Source of the DNA: Mastigamoeba balamuthi
Taxonomy: Eukaryota; Evosea; Mastigamoebida; Mastigamoebidae
DNA: 60,518 nucleotides
Reading direction: 5' to 3'
NCBI GenBank assembly: GCA_902651635.1
Contig: CACRSC010000037.1
Location: 174,687-235,204, forward strand
The notes beneath the pieces are model-generated. The model was not told the origin of the DNA, searched no databases, and saw nothing but the letters and a program-made list of their open reading frames with translations. The position numbers and the translations under genes are program-made. Position 1 is the stretch's first letter; each line of letters begins with the position of its first letter. Below, one piece after another: positions 22,038-33,544 of this stretch.

Positions 22038-23102
22038 ATGGTGCGCCGCTCGTGGCTTGCGCTGGCCTGCGCCGTCCTCGTGGCCGCGGCCACCCTCGTG
22101 TCGCTGGCCCTCTCGGTGCAGCCCGCCCTGCCGCCGCCGGACCCGCCGGACCCGCCGTACAACGCGACGCTGGACTGGTGGAAGGACCGCTGGCTGCTGC
22201 GCTGGATCGCGCGCCACCCCAACCCCGCGGCCGACACGGGCTCCTGCTCGGGCGCCAGGTGCACGGGCACGCAGTACGTGCCGCGACGCGCGGCGCCGCG
22301 CAGGGCGCAGGAGATACCGCGGGTGATATGGAACACGTGGCAGTCGACGAGCATGGGGCCCGTGCAGCACAGGCTGCTGCGCAGGAGCGTCGACAACAAC
22401 CCCGACTACGAGTACGTGCTGTTCACCGACGAGGACTGCTGGGAGTTTGTGTGCAAGTACGCGGACGCGCGCACGCAGAGGGCGTACGAGCTGGTGAGGC
22501 CCGGGGCTGCCAAGGCCGACATATGGCGCCTGCTCGTCGTCTACCGGTACGGCGGCGTCTATATCGACAGCGACTGCATCATGGAACGTGCACTCGACAC
22601 GGAGATGTGGGCCAATGCCTCTGTGGTCATCAGCGTCGGGGTCGACGGGTACACGCCGCAGTGGCTGCTGGCGTACACGCCCAGGCACCCCATCATCCGC
22701 AGGGCCCTCGAGAGGACCGTCGATAATGTGCTGGCAACTTACGAGGCAAAGAAGTTCCAGGCTGTCTCGGACCTCTCAGGGCCCCAGATCTACCACTTCC
22801 AGGCCGTCCTTCCTCTGATCACTGCCAATGGCTGTGTGCTCCATAGGACATCAGTGACACCGCAGCCAGGGATGCAGGTGGTCTACCCAGGGTCGTTCTG
22901 CTATAACACCACAGAGCTTGGTGTGATACAGCTTGTCACAGATGGCATGAATGGTGCTGTGGGCTTCAAGGACTGGAATATTCAGAAGGAGAAGGAACAG
23001 AATGGTCACAAGTATCATGACTCGTTCAAGACCTTTGAGGATCTATTCACCACAGACATTAATGTTTGCCTAACCCTCAAGCAACAATCCAAATCGTCTT
23101 GA
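22038..23102 (+). CDS. GT32-type glycosyltransferase (OCH1-like), copy a
   Basis: A single exon of 354 codons. Residues about 6-27 form a signal anchor, so this is a type II Golgi protein. The lumenal part begins with a Pro-rich stem, then EIPRVIWNTWQSTSMGPVQH, NPDYEYVLFTDEDCWEFV, AAKADIWRLLVVYRYGGVYI and the metal-binding D-x-D in YIDSDC (about residue 175). This order is that of the Gly_transf_sug/GT32 family, which includes alpha-1,6-mannosyl and alpha-1,4-GlcNAc/Gal transferases; the exact sugar cannot be told. A near copy lies at 34941. The 5' half is GC-rich and about 97% identical in DNA to that copy, while the 3' half is AT-richer and more diverged. It is convergent with the GT8 gene at 25876. 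Confidence 0.85.
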   Translation: MVRRSWLALACAVLVAAATLVSLALSVQPALPPPDPPDPPYNATLDWWKDRWLLRWIARHPNPAADTGSCSGARCTGTQYVPRRAAPRRAQEIPRVIWNTWQSTSMGPVQHRLLRRSVDNNPDYEYVLFTDEDCWEFVCKYADARTQRAYELVRPGAAKADIWRLLVVYRYGGVYIDSDCIMERALDTEMWANASVVISVGVDGYTPQWLLAYTPRHPIIRRALERTVDNVLATYEAKKFQAVSDLSGPQIYHFQAVLPLITANGCVLHRTSVTPQPGMQVVYPGSFCYNTTELGVIQLVTDGMNGAVGFKDWNIQKEKEQNGHKYHDSFKTFEDLFTTDINVCLTLKQQSKSS

Positions 23103-25875
23103 TCACTCAATCAAGTTCTGATCACCACTTAGTGTTCTCCACACTAATGTTTGTGGTCAGACCGATTAACAAAGACAGCACAGCTACTTTCAGCTGGCAA
23201 TACTCTCGGTCACAAATGCCTTGCCTGAGTTTACCATTGACAGTAACTTGTAGACTGAAAGTCATGTGATGAGATCAAAGGTATGTCTATCTGAAACCAG
23301 TGAAGCTTCAAACTTGGCCAGCTCAGTTTCAGCTCTTTCTCTATGAGCTGCCTTTCAATTCCGAAAAGATGTATCTCATCTATCAGAGGCTCTTCTGTCT
23401 TCAATTTGCCAGGCTTATAGGGATGATCAAGTGAAGTGGATTCTGGCAGAGGACAATGACAGTAAACATACCAGTCAAATGTGCTACCAATGAAAAGCCA
23501 ATAACATCACCTGCCTTCCCTGGTCAGCATGCAGTCCTGACCTTAATGTATTAAAAATACCTAAGGCATCCTGAAGGCTAAGATGACTGAGGAAAACCCT
23601 TAATCTATGAAGGTATTGGTATGTTGCCTAAGAAAAGAGTGAAAGCCTCTCTCTCAGGGGTATGCACAAAGTTGGTTTCTTCAATGCCTGCTCAATTGCA
23701 AGCAGTCCTGAAGGCCAAGGAAGACTTGTAACATAGTGGATACTGTTTACAGAGGACATCTCCAAATCACCTTTCAACTGCTCAGACACGTTCTGCCCTG
23801 CTAAAATGAGCAGAGCTGCCACTCAAAAAATCAAACCATCTGAACAACCTCCTTGTCACATCTTCCTACAAATAAGACTGATACACAAGGCCCACCTCAG
23901 ATGACCCCAGACTGATACAGCCCCCAACTGTCTCAATCCTATTGACAAGCTGACCCTCACGATGTGCAATAAAAGACAACAGTCCAACTAATAAGAATTG
24001 GCAATGCCAGATGATGAAATGAATCAATAAGAGAGCCATTAAATGCCACTGAACCCTGAATGTTACCAACAATCATATGATAGTAAACATGATTGCCAGA
24101 TACAAAGCCAAAGGGATGAACCAAAATCAGAATACAGTGATGGAACCTGTATTCCCTATACTAAAGCAATGAAACCAGTTGGTCATTACAATTGAAAGTC
24201 ACTGTGTCTGCTTTGAATGGTTTATTGATTACCATTAACCACAAAACTATTGATACTTTCATGCCAACTCATATACCAGCATATAGACTGGCACATACAC
24301 TGTGCCACTGGCATAGTTAACAGCCGAGTTTATGGTAATAGTCATTTACTTAGCTTCAGAGTGTCAGGTTTTAAGCTGAGGTTGACCGTGACATTGAAAT
24401 GTGTGGTAGCATTGTGAGCACGAGTAACAAACAGGAGGAAAGTAAGTGTCTTATCAAAAAGGAAGAAATTAACTGTCATTTGTATAAGTATGTCTTTAGT
24501 GAATTCATGATGGAAGCATCTGCAGCACTACTGGGGTAAGATTCACTAGATGCTGCTATTGCTGTATCACTTGGCTAGAAGTGCTTGTTGCAAAGGAAGT
24601 TTCTTCTCAGTCAACAGTACTGTCATTCCCTGCTGTAGAACAGTCACAAAAGAGCAATACTTTCATTCTTTGCTGTGAAGTATTTGGTGTGAGCTTAGAA
24701 AAATTAGGATAAGTACATTACCACTTGATCATTTTCATCAAGTCAAGATGAGTAAGAAAATGTCACATCATATCATTCACTAAATCAAATTGAATATCAG
24801 TAGTACTACTATTCAATCAAATGCTTGATACACTAGTAGTGCAAGAACACATTGCACTAATTGCTACAATGATATGCTTGCATCTGAGACTTTCCTGGAA
24901 CTTGTAATCTAAGCAACTTCCAGTGCTATCCTAACACTGGATCTCCCTGGTAGAGCATGTTACTAAAATGAAGGTAAGGCCTATTATTTTTCCATAACAA
25001 AAACTGTTTCGAAATTAATCAACATATTTAATTTCTATAGTTTTAATACTCTTAATTGATAATTATCAACAAATTTATAATGTGCAGAATGTCTGAAATA
25101 TCTGGATGAATGAAGCTAAAGATCTGATAGGACAAAGCTACACTGAGCTTAAGTACACTAGGTGTCAATGCTCATGGAACAATGTTAACATGTGCTGAAG
25201 AAGCTGAGTAGGGTACTACCCGTACTTCATGTTTCAATTTGACATCATGGACAGAAGTTCAGAGGAAAGAGGAAGTTGGGCAATGATCTGCTATGAGTCA
25301 TCACAATCATCATAAACCTAGATGGTTGGTACCCTAATAAGAAACCGATATATTGAAATCAAGCCACAATGATGATTAATGGTTCTATAAATAATAGAAT
25401 ATTGAAATGGATTTAATGCTAAACTAGTACTGAAAATGCAGTGTAATACATTTAGTACTATTAATTGTAATCAAGTCACAATGATGATTAATGGTTCTTT
25501 ACTTGCAGTAACAGTTACAATGATTAGAAATATTTAATGATTATTCAGCATTAAGAGTATCATCATCTGATTCTTATCCAACTGATAACTTTTCTGGAAA
25601 TAAACAAAACAGTCATTGTAACTTCTAGCTAGAAAATAACCATATACATCCTTTCTACTTATATTCATTCTTATTTCTGATATTTTCTGACATAATTAAG
25701 AGAATGAACAAAAATCACATTCTGGATCTCGTTTTCAGGAATTATCCATTCAATTTCTGACATACATCTGCTTTATGACATACAGCATTCACTGCAATAA
25801 AGTCATTTCTCAATAAAGAAAATATTTATCTAGCACTATGAAACAGAATTACTGTTTGTGATAGAAAGATGTCTT
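23103..25875. other. AT-rich intergenic interval between convergent GT32a and GT8a
   Basis: No credible coding sequence on either strand; stop codons are frequent and the few ORFs are short. The only recognisable item is a fragment at 24163-24337 that matches the right part of the large transposon. A short direct repeat, AATCAAGTCACAATGATGATTAATGG-like, occurs near 25358 and 25468. Confidence 0.6.
24163..24337 (+). repeat. Fragment matching the right arm of the large palindrome-intron element
   Basis: CTAAAGCAATGAAACCAGTT and about 150 following bases match 50506-50680 with few differences, including the CACATACACTGTGCCACTGG and ATAGTTAACAGCCGAG blocks. The match begins exactly where the element's plus-strand gene ends with its TAA stop. 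Nothing else of the element is present here. Confidence 0.8.
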
Positions 25876-25880
25876 TTATT
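25875..25880 (-). terminator. AATAAA overlapping the GT8a stop codon
   Basis: The last codons are AAC AAA TAA A, so the stop and the polyadenylation hexamer share four bases. The same arrangement occurs at the ends of GT32b and of the hAT transposase. Confidence 0.5.
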
Positions 25881-27024
25881 TGTTGCACCACTCATACCAT
25901 GACTTCCATCCCTCACAGTGTGAAAGGTGCCTTTCACCATACTTGTGCATCAGTTGAAGTGACTCATAACATGTTGCACTTATAAACTGAAGCAGAAGAT
26001 GCTGTGTTGTATCATGTGTATACTCCTGCAATAGAGATGTGGGCTTTTGCCATGGCTTGCGCTGAGGCATTGAGGCATGTATATAGTTACTTGTCCGAGC
26101 TACATCACACTCTGTCATGTTGAAGTGCTTGCGTGCCATTCCTGTACGAACAGTATTTGTATCATCGAGAGCAAATGCTAGCACAAGAGACTTGCGTGGC
26201 AATTTGATTACAGAGTCATACTTGAAGAATTGGTTAATCACCTCTCCGTCAAATAGACGTGTGCGCTTATAGTACTGCATGATGTCTTCGAATACACGCT
26301 GGTTAGGCAGTGCAACAATCGTTGCTGTACTAAAGTAGTGCTCTCCATCCCAATAGCCAGTAGACATAGCCACAGGATGTGAATCCAGAGTCAAATTGTA
26401 GCTGAACAGATAATCTGAGTTGCCAACAATGAGTCCATCAGCATCCATATATGCAACCTTGTCATAGTCTGTCAATTCCCACAGAAACAGCTTTGCACCA
26501 GACAGTGCCCATACATTTGTAGAGCCATCACCAACAGCAGTAACAGGCAGATCTCGGAAATAGAACCGACATATCCCAGACTCACGCATTGCCCTGAGAA
26601 GCACAGTATCCTTCTCCAGATCCCGCAGTAGGATAGCCACGACATCAATGCTGGGATCCTTGCCATAGAGAGACAGACGTCTCGTGTTGATAGCACTGAG
26701 ATATCCATAGAACGTCTCTGTGATATACCATACATATGCACGACGCTCCCTACCAGGCACCACAGGTGCACAGGGGCACTCCAGAGAGGATATCGTGAAG
26801 GAGCCAAAGGGGCCTGCCAGCTCAGGCTCCAGGGGCCCCTCAAACGACAGTGTGTGACCAGAGTGAGACACAGGGGGCAATGTTGATGGGCACTTGGCGG
26901 AGCCCAGGCCCACCCGCCGGCACTCAGTGCTCGCCAGCACCGTGGTGGCCAGCGGGGCGAAGCAGCACGTGAGCACCGAGAAGGCGACGAGGAGGAGCAG
27001 CAGACGGAAGCAGCGCGGGCGCAT
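25876..27024 (-). CDS. GT8 (glycogenin-like) glycosyltransferase, copy a
   Basis: The start MRPRCFRLLLLLVAFS gives a signal anchor at residues about 6-30; total 382 codons in one exon. Key features in order: RRAYVWYITETFYGYLSAIN, GKDPSIDVVAILLRDLE, NVWALSGAKLFLWEL, then YDKVAYMDADGLIVGNSDYL with the D-x-D of GT8 enzymes at about residue 193, and the conserved H-rich end. GT8 enzymes transfer glucose, galactose, xylose or galacturonic acid; the specificity is not visible. The same enzyme, fused to a methyltransferase, occurs at 52516. The stop TAA overlaps an AATAAA at 25880-25875, suggesting a very short 3' UTR. Downstream DNA is AT-rich. Confidence 0.85.
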   Translation of the reverse strand: MRPRCFRLLLLLVAFSVLTCCFAPLATTVLASTECRRVGLGSAKCPSTLPPVSHSGHTLSFEGPLEPELAGPFGSFTISSLECPCAPVVPGRERRAYVWYITETFYGYLSAINTRRLSLYGKDPSIDVVAILLRDLEKDTVLLRAMRESGICRFYFRDLPVTAVGDGSTNVWALSGAKLFLWELTDYDKVAYMDADGLIVGNSDYLFSYNLTLDSHPVAMSTGYWDGEHYFSTATIVALPNQRVFEDIMQYYKRTRLFDGEVINQFFKYDSVIKLPRKSLVLAFALDDTNTVRTGMARKHFNMTECDVARTSNYIHASMPQRKPWQKPTSLLQEYTHDTTQHLLLQFISATCYESLQLMHKYGERHLSHCEGWKSWYEWCNK

Positions 27025-27930
27025 CGCCAACAGGAGGTTCACAACAAAAAGAGTGCCAGGCGCAAAATATCCGGGTGATGACGTCCGCGAGAAAAAATCC
27101 CGAGATTCTAACTGAGCGCCCCGCGGCGCGCACTGCGCACTGCGCACTGCGGGAGCCTGTCGTCTGTGCGGACGGACCCCAGGTCGCGCTGCGAGTGGTC
27201 GTGCAGGGGCTGAATCGCGGGCGTAAAGTAAGTAAATGTCGTCCGGTGGCGTCGGGGGGCCGTGAGCGCCAAGTTGCCGACGGCCGACCCGAGGAGCACG
27301 CGTGGGGTGCCAGGCGCTGCGAGTGGTCCTGTGCAGGGGCTGAATCGCGGGCGTAAAAATAAGACAGTATCGCCGGGGCGTCGGGTGCGTGCGAGCAGGT
27401 GGTGCCGAGCGCGGGAAGAGACGCCAGGACCCCGCGATGCCGCCGACCGCCCGCAACCGAGCGGCGAGGAGCGCCTCCTGCCAGCGCTCCCGCGCGAGCG
27501 CGAGGCGCAGCCGCGGGGCGCCGCGTGGCCGCTCACGGTCGTAGAGGGGTCCGGTCGGTCGCGCCACACGCCAGGCTCACGATCAAGTGGGCCTCGGCTC
27601 GGCTGTGCTGTTGGGGGGGGGGGGAGGTCGCGCTCAGGGGGACGGAGACTCGAGTCGTCAGGGAGTGGCTGCTGTGCCGCATGGCTGCTCTCGCACCGCG
27701 GTGGGCTTGTTGTCCTCGCGTGCAGTCGAGAAGGATCGCGGGCCATTGTCGCTGTCAGGCGAGAGAGCAAGCCGCGACAGGAGAGTACAGACTGCACGCG
27801 AGGACAACAAGCCCATCGCCCGCAATGCCCGCGGCGTGGACAGCGACCGACGCGTACGCCCGCGGCCCGTTCGCTCCCTCAGCACCCGCTCGCCTGCACG
27901 CAGCGCCCGCATGGTCTCGGCCAGCCGCAC
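27025..27930. promoter_or_regulatory. Divergent 5' region of GT8a and the MIT-kinase pseudogene, with repeats
   Basis: Near the GT8a start the plus strand reads GCAAAATATCCGGGTGATGA (about 27061-27080), a GATAT-type motif for the minus-strand gene. A roughly 45-bp direct repeat (GCTGCGAGTGGTC...GCGGGCGTAAA) lies at 27188 and 27316. A G run (27608-27617) and a 25-bp inverted repeat follow. No gene is convincing. Confidence 0.45.
27703..27814. repeat. Perfect 25-bp inverted repeat with 62-bp loop
   Basis: Arm 27703-27727 (GGGCTTGTTGTCCTCGCGTG...) is the exact reverse complement of 27790-27814. The loop has no evident target duplication or ORF. It may be a structured RNA, a tiny MITE, or a duplicated inverted promoter segment. 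Confidence 0.8.
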
Positions 27931-29904
27931 ATGGAGGCGGCGCAGGCGCACACGCACTGGCAGTCGGCCACGGAGCTCGTGAAGAAGGCCGTCGACCACG
28001 CCGAGCGCAGGCGCATCACAGAGGCGCGCTACCTGTTCGGCCTCGCAGCGCTCTGCGTGGACAAGTCGATTTCCGGTGCGCGTCGCCTGCACACGCCCAG
28101 CCGAGAGCCCCGCGCAGCGCTCCCAGGGGCCCCACGCTCGCGCCGCTCACGCGATTACCGCTGCCCAGTGGCCGAGGGAGAGCTGGCGGAGCAGCTCGTC
28201 GAGCGCAGGCGGCGCCTGCAGGTGCAGATGGACACTTTGCGCGACGACCCCGAGCAGTTCGCGCTCGCCGTCGCCCGGAGGTCCGCGCGGGCAGCGACGG
28301 GGGTCACGGCGCCCAGGGCCGCTGCCACGGTGCCCAAGGCCCCCTCCCCGCAGGACCCGCAGGGGCGCATGCACTCGCCGTCGCCGCTGGGCTCGCCGCT
28401 GGGGTCGCCGCCGCCAGTGCTCAGAGAGGAGAGGCCGGCGGCGGCAGCGGCTGCCGAGCCCCCGCTGGCCCCGATGCCGAGGGGGGTGGCCCCGAGGCCC
28501 GATCGGATCGAGTGGACGAGGTCCCAGGGGTCGTTCTCGCGCATCGCCGAGGACATGCCGACGTCCAAGCCGCCGATACCGCCGTCGCCTGGGGGCCCGC
28601 TGCCGCTGCCGCCGTGCGCGCAGGCCCGGTCGCTGGCGTCGCAGCCCCTGCCCGTGCCGTCGACCCAGGGGCCCGGGCTGGGCTTCGGCTCGGCCCCCGC
28701 GGCGGTCCGCAACACGCTGCAGCTCTAGCCCGTGCCCCCGGGCGCCGTGTCTGCGGGCGGCAGCCCTGCGTGCGGGATGCCCGCGATGCAGCAGTGCGGC
28801 GCAGCAGCGCACTCGTTCCCCCTGCAGCAGTCCCCGCACTCGCAGCGCGCGCCCTCGCCGCTGCAGGCGGTCAGCGAGTCTCTCACGGCCGCAAGGCTCC
28901 CGGCGAGCGCGCAGCCGTAGCCGAGCCCGCAGCAGCCGCCGTCGCATGCGGGGCTGCACAGGCGAGGCGAGTCTGGCGGCGCCATCACAGTGCCCCAGGC
29001 GCTCCACGCGCCCTCGGCCGCGCTCCCGACGCCCCCTGCGAGCCCGGAAGACCTGGCGCGCCGCAGGAACGCCAGTCCGCCGCAGATCTCGCAGGTCCCG
29101 ATGCAGCAGCTGCAGTACTTGCAGGAGGCGCTGCGTGCGTCCCGAACTCCGCCGCAGCGGTCGGAGCTGACGGGCCTGCAGCGGTCCTTCTTCGACGGCG
29201 TGCTTGCGCTGAGGCGTGCTGAGGCGCGGGCCTCGTGCAACGCGTGGGACGCCGTGAAGAACTACCAGATGGCCGTCGAGGGGCTCCTGCGCGTCTGCTC
29301 CGCCGTCGACCCCAAGGGGCTCAAGAAGAGGCCCATCAAGGAGCCCGAGGACGTCGTCCGCGCGTTCCTCAACACGAGCCCCGCGGAGGACTCGCCCAAG
29401 ACGCGCAGGGGCGCGGGGCTCATCGCGGGGCAGTTTGCCATGTCGTCGCTGAGCCCGTCGCTCAACGCCCCTCTCGGGGGCGGCGGCAGTGGGGCCACGA
29501 TATACCGGTGCACGTGCCACGGTCTGACGTTCGCCGCCAAGATCCTGCCCGCGGACAGCGTGCTAGGGCTGCCGACGAGTATACTCGTCCGAGTACTCGT
29601 ACTCGGAGACAAAAAGTGGGACGAGTACTCGTCACTACTCGTAACTACTCGTCATTTGAATTGAATCTCGAAATGCCAATGTATCTGATAACCCACAGAT
29701 TTTCGTGACGTTGGCGATTTTTGAGTCTCTTTTACTCTGGACCGATGGCGCAACGGTCTCTCCCCCCCGCCAATGGGCCGCTCCAAGCGCCTCCTCTTGC
29801 TCCACCACCTCTAGCAGCCGCCCACGCTCCCACCCTACCTACAAGGTGCGAGATTAACCCTTTTTATCTTTTTATTGGCCTCACTGGTGTCTCCCTTCCT
29901 GTGT

Positions 29905-31090
29905 GTGTCTACCCCCGTGTGTTCTACATCGTCCTGGCCATGCTGCCCGTGTTCTACGACGTCCTGGACGTGCTGCACGTGTTCTACGTCGTCCTGGCCA
30001 TGCTGCGTGCCCAACGTCATCCTGGATGTGCTGCACGTGTTCTACGTCGTCCTGGCCGTGCTGCCCATGTTCTACGTCATCCTGGCCATGCTGCACATGC
30101 CCAACGTCGTCGTGGACGTGCTGCACGTGTTCTACATCGTCCTGGCCATGCTGCATGTGTTCTACGTCGTCCTGGCCATGCTGCCCGTGCCCAACGTCGT
30201 CCTGGACGTGCTGCCCGTGCCCAACGTCGTCGTGGACGTGCTGCACGTGTTCTACATCGTCCTGGCCATGCTGAATGTGTTCTACATTATCCTGGCCATG
30301 CTGCCCGTGCCCAACGTCGTCCTGGATGTGCTGCACGTGTTCTACATCGTCCTGGCCATGCTGCCCGTGTTCTACGACGTCCTGGACGTGCTGCACGTGT
30401 TCTACGTCGTCCTGGCCATGCTGCGTGCCCAACGTCATCCTGGATGTGCTGCACGTGTTCTACGTCGTCCTGGCCGTGCTGCCCATGTTCTACGTCATCC
30501 TGGCCATGCTGCACATGCCCAACGTCGTCGTGGACGTGCTGCACGTGTTCTACATCGTCCTGGCCATGCTGCATGTGTTCTACGTCGTCCTGGCCATGCT
30601 GCCCGTGCCCAACGTCGTCCTGGACGTGCTGCCCGTGCCCAACGTCGTCGTGGACGTGCTGCACGTGTTCTACATCGTCCTGGCCATGCTGAATGTGTTC
30701 TACATTATCCTGGCCATGCTGCCCGTGCCCAACGTCGTCCTGGATGTGCTGCACGTGTTCTACATCGTCCTGGCCATGCTGCCCGTGTTCTACGACATCC
30801 TGGACGTGCTGCACGTGTTCTACGTCGTCCTGGCCGTGCTGCCCATGTTCTACGTCATCCTGGCCATGCCGCACATGCCCAACGTCGTCGTGACGTGCTG
30901 CACATGTTCTACATCGTCCTGGCCATGCTGCATGTGTTCTTCGTCGTCCTGGCCATGCTGCCCGTGCCCAACGTCGTCGTGGACGTGCTGCACGTGTTCT
31001 ACATCGTCCTGGCCATGCTGCCCATGTTCTACGTCGTCCTGGCCATGTTGCACGTGCCCAATGTGTCTTGGCCATATTGTGCGTGCTCAC
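29905..31090. repeat. Minisatellite with 418-bp higher-order period inside the hAT element
   Basis: Units of about 30 bp related to GTGCTGCACGTGTTCTACGT followed by CGTCCTGGCC are arranged in a higher-order period of 418 bp: TGCTGCCCGTGTTCTACGAC begins at 29941, 30359 and (one base changed) 30777. All six frames are open over much of it (CCTCSTSSWPC or VLAMLPVFYVV type), so the long ORFs here are an effect of the repeat. Because 418 is not a multiple of three, each period changes frame. Confidence 0.9.
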
Positions 31091-31206
31091 TGTCATCCTG
31101 GTTGTGTTGCATGTGGTTTGTCCTGGGTGTGCAATGCTGTGTTGGCATGTTACATACAATCCTGGACATCTGGAAATGCTGTGCCATACAGAACCCAACG
31201 TCCAGA

Positions 31207-33544
31207 CCCACCAGAGAACCTTCCAGCAATGCTGATTGCTGGGGCAGTTTTCGTACCCCATCCGAAGCGGGATGAGCCTCGTGCATCAGTAGCCTACAAG
31301 GAGTTCGTGTTTTTCCAAGCATCAGGAGGCGAGGTATGTTTGTTTCTGAGTGCACTACATGATACTGACACAAGACAGTTGTGGCTGTGGGACGGGTTTT
31401 GTAAGCAGTGCGGGAAGCGCATCGCACTCTCAGCAGACAACAAAAGCGAGAAGCACATCACGATCTCCCCAAGCAACCTCACAAAACACCTCGCGACACA
31501 CACAACAACACCAGACCCTCAGCAGCGAACACTTCAAAGCAGTTTCAACCCCCTCAAGCAAGAGGTGTGCCACACACATTTCACTTCCATTTACCAGTAT
31601 TCATAGGAGTTGGACTGTATGATTGTGGAGCTTGTTGCTGCTGGCAATCTCTCTTTCTCGTTTGTTGAGCTTCCTGAATTCCAGTGCCTGATTGACTACC
31701 TAAGCCGCAAGGAGGTGAAATGTAACACTGTTTCGTTTTCTCTGACAGTAATTTGGTAGTTGACCTCGATGGCAACGGAAACCTTCAAGAAGAAGCTTAG
31801 AATCATGTGGAACGAACGTGCAGACAAGGTATGCTTCATTGATTTACCCTTACTCACTGTCTTTTAGATCAAGAGTGAGCTTCAAGCTGTTCCAGGTTAC
31901 TCCCTTTCCTTTGATCTTTGGAGGAGCAAGTCACGTCACAACTTTCTCGGAGTCACCGTTCACTTCATCAACACCAACTGGGAGTTGTGTTGCTACACTA
32001 TCGGCTGCGAGGTATCTTGTCTTCAATCACACAAATACTCACTGTCTACAGCTTTTCGACGAGAGTCACACAGCAGTGAACATTCGTGAAAAGCTCAACC
32101 CTGTTCTGAACCGCTTTGGTGTTGTGTGGGAGAAAGTAATTGCTGTGGTAACTGACAATGGTGCCAATTGCCTAGCAGCAGTCCGTCAACTGTATGGTTC
32201 AACTTGTTTGTCATTATTCACAGTTGTCTTAGTGAACACGAGAGACAAGAAGCCAATGCAGAGCAACTGGAGACAGTTCCAGATGAGGACTGGAGGCGGT
32301 TTCAAGAGTGTTTTGTCACTCTTGGAGAGTCATGTGTTTGTCACACACTCGACCTCATCGTGAAAACGGCATTTGAAAAGGTGTGTCCTCTCACTTGTCT
32401 GCTTCTCACACAACCAGGTTGCTGAGGCCAAGCAGGTGCTTGTGCTTGTGTCTGAAGTTATTTCAATGATTCGGAACAGCCAGAGCCTCAGTCATTCTTA
32501 TCGAATGCCAGGGGCTGATGATGCTCCTCCTCCAGCTGAGTTAATCATGCCCGTTCAAACTCGGTGGTGGAGCCAGTGTGATAGCTTCGAATCTCTTCTG
32601 AAAGCTCAGCAAACAGTAGGCGAGGTTCTTCGTAAAGGTGACCAGGGGACTTCTATTACAAGTCCTTTTGCAGATCCCAAAGACCCAGTGTGGGCTCATG
32701 TTCTTGTTCTCTTCAAGCTACTTCAGCCTTTTCGAGATGTACTATCACCTGTCACCTCTCGGGTTGGTGTCATTCATTTTATTCTGTATACAGATCCAAA
32801 AGCAACTGGAAGGATCGTTGTATGTAACAGCCTCACTTGTCTTTCCAGGAATTACAATGATCAATAATCTGATTGAAAAGGTCAGTCTTTTCATTTAAGA
32901 TGTGTTTTCTCACTTTTTCTCCAGGTTGTTGTTCCTCGTGGCTTCCTTGCCGACTTTCTCAAATACCTCAAGAAAGGTCTTAAGGAGCGTTTTGACTGGA
33001 ATCAACCACGCCTTAACCTCTGGTGCAAAGCGACATTCCTTGATCCACGTTGGCGAAGCAGTCTGACAACAGGAGAGATCAGAGCATTCGCGTACATGTT
33101 CTATATCTCAATCATTTCAATATTGATGTGACTTCTTATAGAGCTGACTTTGATAAAGAACTGGACCTTGTCCCTGAACCTGAACCAAAGCGTCAGAGAT
33201 CCAGCTTGTTCTCTCCAGAGAGTCTTGGCTTACAACCTCATCAAGAAAGGGTATTCACATATCACAGTCATGTTTCTGACACAGTGCAGCATTCACGTTC
33301 AACAAAACTATTCCTCGAGCAGAGTGAGCACCAAGACAGTGATCTGCTGGCTTGGTGGAAAGCCAAAGCACCTTTTCTAGGACCAATAGCACGTCTGGCA
33401 AGGTGCTATTTGTCTGTTCCAGCTTCTGATGCAGCTGTGGAGAGGCTCTTCTCTCGTGGGGGGATAATCAACTCTTTTCGTCGCAGTTCTCTCAGTCCAG
33501 AGTTCTTCTCTCTTATTCTTCTGTTTTCCATAAACAAAGAATAA
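31207..33544 (+). CDS. hAT transposase with BED zinc finger, multi-exon
   Basis: Exons separated by short introns encode a BED finger (LWLWDGFCKQCGKRI...NLTKHLATH), a helical region (FVELPEFQCLIDYLSRKE), the RNase-H-like core (LSFDLWRSKSRHNFLGVTV with the first Asp; VIAVVTDNGANCLAAV with the second), the CVCHTLDLIVKTAFEK motif, TRWWSQCDSFESLL, and the C-terminal dimerisation region PASDAAVERLFSRGGIINSF. Introns are recognisable at about 31333-31377, 31565-31607, 31830-31868, 32012-32051, 32380-32418, 32881-32924 and 33091-33141. The start is uncertain; the frame upstream runs into the minisatellite. The stop TAA overlaps AATAAA at 33540. It could be intact after splicing. Confidence 0.75.

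Noticed and set aside
17756-25875. Small AT-rich ORFs (60-90 codons) at 17.7-18.2, 23.1, 23.6 and 23.9 kb
   Set aside because: They show no domains, no splice context and no agreement with the GC-rich codon use of host genes.
29875-31606. Very long repeat-bearing ORFs (466 and 443 codons) that could be taken for a repeat protein or CRISPR-like array
   Set aside because: The frames are open on both strands and shift at each 418-bp period, which is what a stop-poor minisatellite produces. Units abut without unique spacers, so it is not a CRISPR array.
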